This document shows positions 49,001 to 58,000 of a stretch of 64,000 nucleotides of DNA, piece by piece. A model generated the notes under the pieces. It ran no database searches, was not told where the DNA came from, and saw only the letters and a program-made list of their open reading frames with translations. The stretch covers positions 3,588,842 through 3,652,841 of the forward strand of contig OZ020306.1 in NCBI GenBank assembly GCA_963971305.1, read 5' to 3'. The stretch is from Arcuatula senhousia (Eukaryota > Mollusca > Bivalvia > Mytilida > Mytilidae). Made by a program: the position numbers and the translations under genes. Position 1 is the first letter of the stretch; the number at the start of each line of letters is the position of its first letter.

Positions 49001-52000
49001 ATGAGTTATAGTGTGCCTCCCCTTTCCAGGTCAGTCCATCATCTACTTCCAGTTTTCCAAGCCGACTTAGACTTTTTTAGGGAAAAAAAATTTGAAATGT
49101 GAAATTTTTTGTAACAGATTTCTCGGCTTCTACTGGATGGATTGGTTTCAAATTTGGTATACAGCTTCAGCATGATGAGTTATACTGTGCCTCCCCTTTC
49201 CAGGTCAGTCCATCATCTACTTCCTGTTTTTCAAGCGGACTTAGACTTTTAAGGGTAAAAAATTTGAAAAGTGAAATTTTTCGTAACCGATTCCTCAGCT
49301 TCTACTGGATGGATTGGTTTCAAATTTGGTACACAGCTTCAGCATGATGAGTTATACCGTGCCTCCCCTTTCCAGGTCAGTCCATCATCTACTTCCTGTT
49401 TTCCGAGCTGACTTAGACTTTTTATGGGTCAAAAATAGACAATTTTTCGTAACAGATTTCTCAGCTTCTAGAGAAGGGAAAGATTTCAAATTTGGTATAC
49501 AGCTTTAGCATGATAAGTTGTACCGTGCCTCCCCTTTCCAGGTCAGTTGGTCATTAACTTCCTGTTTTCTGAATGGCCGAGTGGGGGTATGCTTAGCACG
49601 ACTTAGTGCAACCCCTTGTTTCACTTGTTATAGAATTTTGGGGTCTTCTGGCTTTTTCTGCTTGGCTCCTCTTGCAAACAAACTGAGAATTCTATCGCTT
49701 GTGTAAGGTCAGCTGGTCTTTTCCAAAAACTGATGTTAGAACCTATAACTTTTCTGTCTGTCTGTCTGTGTCTTTTAAAGGGAAGTTAATTACACTGTCA
49801 AGTCAGTTTAAACATTTAAGGTATGTATTAGGATGGGCCATGTGAATATATCTACTGTGGATTCATTTATTTTCATGGGTACCAATTTTCATGGTTTGAT
49901 GAAATATGATAAATTTGTGGTTCTGAAGTTTTTAGCATACAGATCAATGTTAAAAAAAAATTACTTTTTTGGGGGTATAAAATTAGGCGCTCAAGACCAT
50001 AAATGAAAATCACCAAAATTGGTACCCCAAGAATAATAATGAAACCACAGTATGTTTCTATTTCTAATACATCAGGTATTTCTTTAAAGGTACAGCAACA
50101 CAATGACTATAGCCTTTACACTCATGACTGTAGTTTAACAATTCTGAGATATATCTTTTACCTGATTATTTTGTTTTACAGTATCTGGGCGATCTCTTGA
50201 TGATTCCTTCACACGTACGGCATCATTCAGGAAGAGTAACAGAGCGAGGGCTTTAAGTAGCTTAATTATGTCCAAGACAACAGGGATGAAGAATGCGATG
50301 AGATCAACGTGGGGTGGGTCAGCAGACCAGATTGAAGACTTCAGGTCTAGAAGTCCTACTCCTCCTAATGCATCACCCAGTATCTTCCGTAGACAGTCGG
50401 TAAGGTTCATATGATTAACCATCTCTTTTGTGTACGAACAAGTTCTAAGTCACCTTCATGTCATGATAAACCTTTTAATTATATGAATAGATGTTGTATG
50501 ATCTTTAATTTTAAAGTATTTCCCTTTGCCGATCAGTCATTTAGATTTAGATTGAATTCACAAGTAATGTCATTTTGACTGAGAACCCCCAAAAAATTAA
50601 ACTTTTAGGAAATTAAATGTATAAGTACTGAAGGAATTATGTTGCCATGTTTATATATTAATTATAGAAAGCTCAAAAAAAGCATGGGAGTGATAGTGGT
50701 CAGAGAGAGGCAAGTATAAAATGGAGGGATAGATATATAGATATATATGGTGCTTCTTGGTTGAGGGATAGATTGACTTGTTTTACTGTAATGGGAAAAG
50801 TATTGCTTTACTGGTGATAATCTACAAGTATTCTTGATTCAGTTACAGTATCTAACCATATTGATGTTATAATTCTTTAAAGTTTTGTTTTTCAAAGTTT
50901 AAGGGTGTAAAAGTATTAAAAATGAGTACATATAGCATTTAAATAATTAACTGTTGATAGGAGTTTGGATTTTTTCAGTACAATTTTTACTCGACTCATT
51001 TATCAGTCATATCAAAATTTTATCACTTTCTTTTAAGCTTTTTTGTCTACCTCATTGAATACAAGCTAGATTACCACTATACTTGTAACATTTGTGTACA
51101 ATGTATCTATGGTATATGTATTGTTGTAGTGATATTAATGTATAGTATGGTGGACTTTGTATTACATGTACTCCTGGATATGTTAATACATGTAATCAGT
51201 TTATTATCTAATTTTTGTTAAAACAATTACATTAATTGGTTATTTACTATTAAGTTCATTTTTGGTGTGCTATTACCATCACTTTGCATCCATCATTGTA
51301 GTCTGTAGTCTTTTGTTAACAATTTTTCAAAAATCTTCTTCTCTGAAACTACCCAACAAAATTCAATGAAACTTGGTGTGATTGATACTTAGGTTGTCGT
51401 GTACAAAAGTTGTGTTTTGATTTTTGATCCGTCAAAAACATGGTTATTGCTGCTAAAATAGATAAGGGGGTCAAAAACTACTGTTTTTGGCTTGTGAATA
51501 AAAAATTATATTAAGAGATAGAGAAAATCTGATGCAACCTACTTTCTCAGCATTTAAGGTTCTAGAAAAGTTGCCATTGGGTTCAAGTTGCCAGATAACT
51601 CCTTACAGGGGGAAAAATTGTGGACGTGTAATGGTATAAACCTGTTGTTGTTGTCGTCCTTGTTATAGTCGTTGTTGGCGCTATCATCATCTGTGTTGTC
51701 TGTTATCTTTAGTGTAACCACCATAACTTAAGTTCTAGTTATCTGATTGCTATGAAATTTGACAATGATTGGTCCTTACCACAAGAGAATGGATGGGATT
51801 GATTTTGGGGGTCCCCCTTCTTAGCTCACCTGGCCAAAGGCCATGTGAGCTTTTGCCATCACTTGGCGTCCGTCGTCGTCGTCGTTAATTTCAAACTTCT
51901 TCTTCTCTGAAACGGCTGCACATATTCAAACCGAATTTGGTCTGGTGGTACTTCAGGGTATCCCCCACAGAACTGATGTGGGGATTTTTGATTCGTGGAA

Positions 52001-55000
52001 AAACATGGCTGCCGTTGCTAAAAATAGACCAGGAGGGTCAGACTACTGTTTTTGGCTTGTAAATCAAAAAGTATAAAAGATAGATGAAATCTGATGCCAC
52101 CTCACTGCTTCAGCATCAAAAGTTTTACAAAAGTCTCCATTTGGTCCAAGTTGTCAGATGACCCTTTATAGGGGTTACAGCCCCTTAAAGGTGAAAAATA
52201 GCGTTTTTTCATGATTTTGCCCTATAGTATGAAAATTATTGCAGATAGAGAAAAGCTGTTGCTTGCTTAAATGTTCAGCTCATTTAGCTCTACAAAAGTC
52301 TGTATAGGGTCGAAGTTGTCAGATGACCCCTTATATGGGTTACGGCCCCTGAAATAATGTTTTTTCATGTTTTTGGCCTATAGAAATAAAACTATTGCAG
52401 ATAGAGAGAAGCTGTTGCTTGCTTAAATGTTCAGTTCATTTAGCTCTACAAAAGTCTCAATAGGATCGAAGTTGTCAGATGACCCTTAATAGGGGTTATG
52501 GCCCCTAAAAATAACCTTTTTCATGTTTTTGGCCTTTAGAATGAAAACTATAGCAGATAGAGAAAAGCTGTTGCTAGCTTAAATGTTCAGCGCATAAAGT
52601 TCGATCTACACAAGTCTCCATAGGGTCGAAGTTGTCAAATGATCCTTTATAGGGGTTACGGCCCCTAAAATAACGGTTTTTCATGTTTTTGGCCTATAGA
52701 AAGGAAACTATAGCAGATAGAGAAAAGCTGTTGCTTGCTTAAATGTTCAGTTTATTTAGCTCTACAAAAGTCTCAATAGGATCGAAGTTGTCAGAATGAA
52801 AACTATAGCAGATAGAGAAAAGATGTTGCTTGCTTAAATGTTCAGCTCATTTAGCTCTACAAAATATAGGGTTGACATCAAGACCAGGTGAGCGAGTTAG
52901 GCTCCTGGGAGCCTCTTGTTAGCTCACCTGACCCAAAGGGTCATGTGAGTCATTTCCATCACTTGGCGTCCGTCATCTGTCTGTCATTTGTTAACTTTTT
53001 CAAACGTTAACTCCTCTGACACCATAAGTCCAATTGCAACTTAACTTGGTACAGTTGTTTATTGGCATGGGTGCTTGAAAACTATTGATTGGATTTTTGA
53101 TTCCTATAAAAACATGGCCGTTTAGCTAAAAATAGAACATAGGGGGTAAATTGCAGTTTTTTGCAAATACATGTAACTCAAAAACAGTTACAGATATCAA
53201 AATTTTGGCTTAGGGTGAAAAGTGATCAAGATCTACCTGCCCTGAAATTTTGAAAAAGATCCAATATTTCTTGTAGGAGTAATTGCCTTTTTAGCTCACC
53301 TGGACCGAAGGTCCATGTGAGCTATTACCATCACTTGGCGTCCGTCGTCGTCGTCGTCGTCGTCTGTCGTCCGTTAACAATTTTTCAAAAATCTTCTCCT
53401 CTGAAACTACTGAACAGAATTTAATGAAACTTTGTATGAATGATCCTTAGGGTGTCCTGTACCAAACTTTTGTTTCGATTTTTGATCCGTCAAAAAACAT
53501 GGCCACCGTTACTAAAAATAGACCAGGGGGGTCAGACTACTGTTTTTGCCTTGTAAATCAAAAAGTATAAGAGATAGATGAAATCTGATGCCACCCTATA
53601 GCTACTGCTTCAGCATCAAGAGTTCTACAAAAGTCTCCATTTGGTCAAAGTTGTCAGATGATCCCTTATAGGGGTTACAGCCCCTTAAAGGTGAAAAATA
53701 GCATTTTTTTAATGTTTTTGCCTTATAGAATGAAAACAATTGCAGATAGAGAAAAGCTGTTGCTTGCTTAAATGTTCAGCTCAATAAGCACTACAAAAGT
53801 CTCCGTAGGGTTGAAGTTGTCAGATGACCCCTAATGGGGGTTACAGCCCCGTAAAGGCAAAAAATAGTGTTTTTGGCCTTTAGAATGAAAATTATTGCAG
53901 ATAGAGAAAAGCTGTTGCTTGCTGAAATGTTCAGCTCATTAAGCTCTACAAAAGTTTTCATAGGGTTGAAGTTGTCAGATGACCCCTTATAGAGGTTACA
54001 GCCCCTTAAAGGCGAAAAATAGTGTTTTTGGCCTATAGAATGAAAACTATTGCAAATATTGAAAAGCTGTTGCTTGCTTAAATGTTCAGCTCATTAAGCT
54101 CTACAAAAGTCATCATAGGGTGGAAGTTGTCAGATGACCCCTTATAGGGGTTACAGCCCCTTAAAGGCGAAAAATAGTGTTTTTGGCCTACAGAATGAAA
54201 ACTATTGCAGATATTGAAAAGCTGTTGCTTGCTTAAATGTTCAGCTCATTAAGCTCTACAAAAGTCTTCATATGGTTGAAGTTGTCAGATGACCCTTTAT
54301 AGGGGTTACAGCCCCTTAAAGACGAAAAATAGTGTTTTTGGCCTATAGAATGAAAACTAGCAAATAGAGAAAAGCTGTTGCTTGCTTAAATGTGCAGGTC
54401 ATTAAGCTCTACAAAAGTCATCATAGGGTCGAAGTTGTCAGATGACCCCTTATAGGGGTTACAGCCCCTCAATGGCAAAAAAATAGTGTTTTTGGCCTAT
54501 AGAATGAAAACTTTTGCAGATAGAGAAAAGCTGTTGCTTGCTTAAATGTTCAGCTCATTTAACTCTACAAAATGCATTCATACAGTTGAAGTTGTCAGAT
54601 GACCCCTTATAGGGATTACAGCCCCTAAATTAACATTTTTTTCATGTTTTTGACTTATATAATGAAAACTATAGCAGATAAAAAGAAGCGGTTGCTTGCT
54701 GAAATGTTCAGTACATTAAGCTCTTAACTAAAGTCGCTATAGAGTCAAAGTGTTCAGACGGCCCTTCAAATAACATTTTGCATGTTTTTGGCCTACAGAA
54801 TGAAAAAACTTTTGCTGAAAGAGGAAAGCTGTTGCTTGCTTAAATGTTCAGCTTATTTAGCTTTTCAAAGTTCTTCATAGGGTTGACATCAAGACCAGGT
54901 GAGCGATGCAGGCTCCTGGGAGCCTCTTGTTTCTGGATTTTTTTCCAAATTTTTGACTTATTAAGCTCAATATCTTGAAAACTATAAAAGATATTTGAGA

Positions 55001-58000
55001 AATTTAAATTATGTTTCTCCCCACTATTGTGGGGGACATATTGTTTTTGTCGTAACCGTCCGTACGTCTGTCCGTCACAAAGTTTGTCAGCGCAACTCCT
55101 CTGAAACTACTAAACCGAATTCATCAATTGGTATATTGGAAGGACACCATATGTAGTTGTGCATATTACCAGGAAATTTTTATCCTCAAATTGTTGTGGG
55201 AGTTATGGCCCTTTGAACTTTGAAATTTGCTGAAAATCCTCATTTATCATCTTGTCAGCGCAACTCATCTAAAACTACTGAACCAAATTCAATGAATCTT
55301 GGTATATAGGAAGGACATCATATTTTGTTGTGCATATTGACAGCAAATTTTGATCCTCAAATTAATATTGGAGTAATGGCCTTTTGAACTTAGAACTTTT
55401 TGGGGGAACCGGGGGAGACATCGTTTTTGTAGGCAAAAACAAACTTTAAATGCATATTGTTAAGAACATAAAGATCTACAAATTCTGTAACAGGATCGAA
55501 GTTCTAGGCTTGTTCCTTTTAGGAGTTATTCCCCTTATAATGTCAAAATTAACCATTTTTGTGTCGCCTGCGACGAATAGTCGCGGAAGGCGAGACATAG
55601 GTATTACTTTCCGGCGGCGGCGACGGCGGCGTCGTAAACTTTTTTGTAAGACTTTTGTGGACAATAAATTGCTTGAAAAGTATAATAGCTAGGCATCTGA
55701 TATTTGGTATACAGACAGTTCAGGTTATGGTCTACGCAACTGTCACACTGCCGTGTGACCCTGACCCCATTTTCACGCTCCAGTGACTCTGTGAACTTAG
55801 GTCTTTTTTCAGGCCGTAAACTTTTTTGTAAGACTTTTGTGGACGATGAATTGCTGGAAAAGTATAATAGCTAGGCATCTGATATTTGGTATACAGACAG
55901 TTCAGGTTATGGTCTACGCAACTGTCACACTGCTGTGTGACCCTGACCCCATTTTCACGCTCCAGTGACTCTGTGAACTTGGTCTTTTTTCAGGCCGTAA
56001 ACTTTTTTGTAAGACTTTTGTGGACGATGAATTGCTGGAAAAGTATATTAGCTAGGCATCTGATATTTAGTATACAGACAGTTCAGGTTATGGTCTACGC
56101 AACTGTCACCATGCCATGTGACCCTGAACCCATTTTCACGCTCCAGTGACTTTGTGAACTTAACTCTTTTTTCAGGCCTTAAACTTTTTTGTAAGACTTT
56201 TGTGGACGATGAATTGCTGGAAAAGTATATTAGCTAGGCATCTGATATTAGGTATACAGACAGTTTAGGTTATGGTCTACGCAACTGTTACCATGCTGCG
56301 TGACCCTGACCCCATTTTCACGCTCTAGTGACTCTGTGAACTTAGGTCTTTTTCAGGCTGAAAAACTTTTTTGTAAGACTTTTGTGGATGATGAATTGCT
56401 GGAAAGTTATAATAGCTAGGCATCTGATATTGGGTAAACAGACAGTTGCGGTTATGGACAATGCAACTGTCACCATGCCATGTGACCATGACCCCATTTT
56501 TAGGCTCCAGTGACTCTGTGAACAGAAAACTTTTTGTAATTCTTGTGTGGACAATGGATTGCTTGAATAGTATAATAACTAGGCATCTGTTATTAGGTAT
56601 ACATACACTTTTTGTGTTTATATCAAGAAATGAAAGCTTAGGTAGTTGATTTTAGTGATGGTGCCGGCAGGCGAGACATACTTTTAGTGGCCACACTTGT
56701 TGCAGTCTTTATTCATTGTATTAAAATCATTAACTCCTCTAACACCATAAGTTTAATAGCAACCAAACTAAGTATAGTTGTTCCTTGGCATGGGTGCAAT
56801 AAATCTTATCGGTTGGATTTTTGATTTGTAAAATAACATGGCCATAGAACATAGGGGGAAATTGCAGTTTTTTGCAACTAACTAAAAAATGGTGACAGAT
56901 ATCAAAATTGTGATGGGTTGCAAAATGTGTTTAGCACCTCAGGGTCTACCTGCCCTGAAATTTTGGAGAAGATGTAACTTCCCAGGTAGGAGTTGTTGTC
57001 CTTTTTCTTGATTTTTAAATTTTTTAAAATTATTTAACTTAATATCCCAAAAACTATTAAAGATATGTGAGAAATTTGAATTGCACGTTGTCAAGCACAT
57101 AAAGATCAACAAAATCTGTAATAGGATCAAAGTTCTAGGACTTTTAGGAGTTATTCCCCTTATATACATGTAGTCAAAATTGTCCATTTTCACAACTTTT
57201 CCCTATTGTAATGTAAACTGTTTAAGCTAGAGAAAAAACTTTAAGCTACAATACTGTTTAGCTAGTCAAGCCCTTCAAAATTCAAAATGATGGGCATTTT
57301 TTATTGACCCTTTATAGAAGTTATGGTCCATCAATTGTCACAATAACTGTTTAAGCCTTATAGCTGTCAAACTGTTGAAATAAACAGCTTTTGATTGCTA
57401 CAGTGTTAAACTAATTGAACCTAAACTTTAATGCATTAAGTTAATCAATGTTGTCAGATGACCCCTTAAACTTACAGCCCTTTTTAATGTCAAAAAAAGC
57501 ACTGAAGTCAGGTGAGCGATTCAGGCTCCTGGGAGCCTCTTGTTTCGTTTAGAAATGAGGGGCCAAAAAAGAGCCTAAAATGCTGCTTTTTTTGTTGTTC
57601 CCACAATAACGTTTGTTCTGGTTAACAAAATGATGTTTAGTTTTACTGTAATGTTTTATACTATGAAAGGATGAATGGTATTGATTTTTGGGGTCCCCCC
57701 TTTTTTTGTATAGAAGAAATAAGGGGCCCAACAATAACTTTGGTTCTGGTTGGACAATTGATATGAAATTTGACAATGATATAATGATATGACTTACCAT
57801 TAATCCAAACATTGGATCTATTTTAGGGTCCCCCCTTTTTATACCCCGCCACACGAAGTGGCAGGGTATTATGTTATACCCTCAGTTTTTTTCGGTGTCT
57901 GTCCGTCCGTCCGTCTGTCCGTCCGTCTGTCTGTCCGTCTGTCTGTCCGTCCCCCGAAGGTTTCCGACCAATAACTTGAAAACGCGTCAAAGGATTTGAA

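Larger units (their letters stand above)
52921..57543 (+). mobile_element. AGCTCACC-family element split by three later insertions
   Basis: It starts AGCTCACCTGACCC...GGGTCATGTGAG at 52921 and closes TCAGGTGAGCGATTCAGGCT plus CCTGGGAGCC near 57543. Its own two interior units are recognisable on either side of the insertions. Examples are AACATAGGGGG...TTGCAGTTTTTTGCAA at 53130 and 56845, and ACCTGCCCTGAAATTTTG at 53235 and 56950. The insertions are 53293-54930, 55017-55435 and 55560-56700. Confidence 0.75.

Noticed and set aside
49099..49706. Plus-strand ORFs with repeated STGWIGFKFGIQLQHDELY
   Set aside because: They are translations of the ~180-bp units of the TATACCCCC-type repeat, with no independent evidence for a gene.
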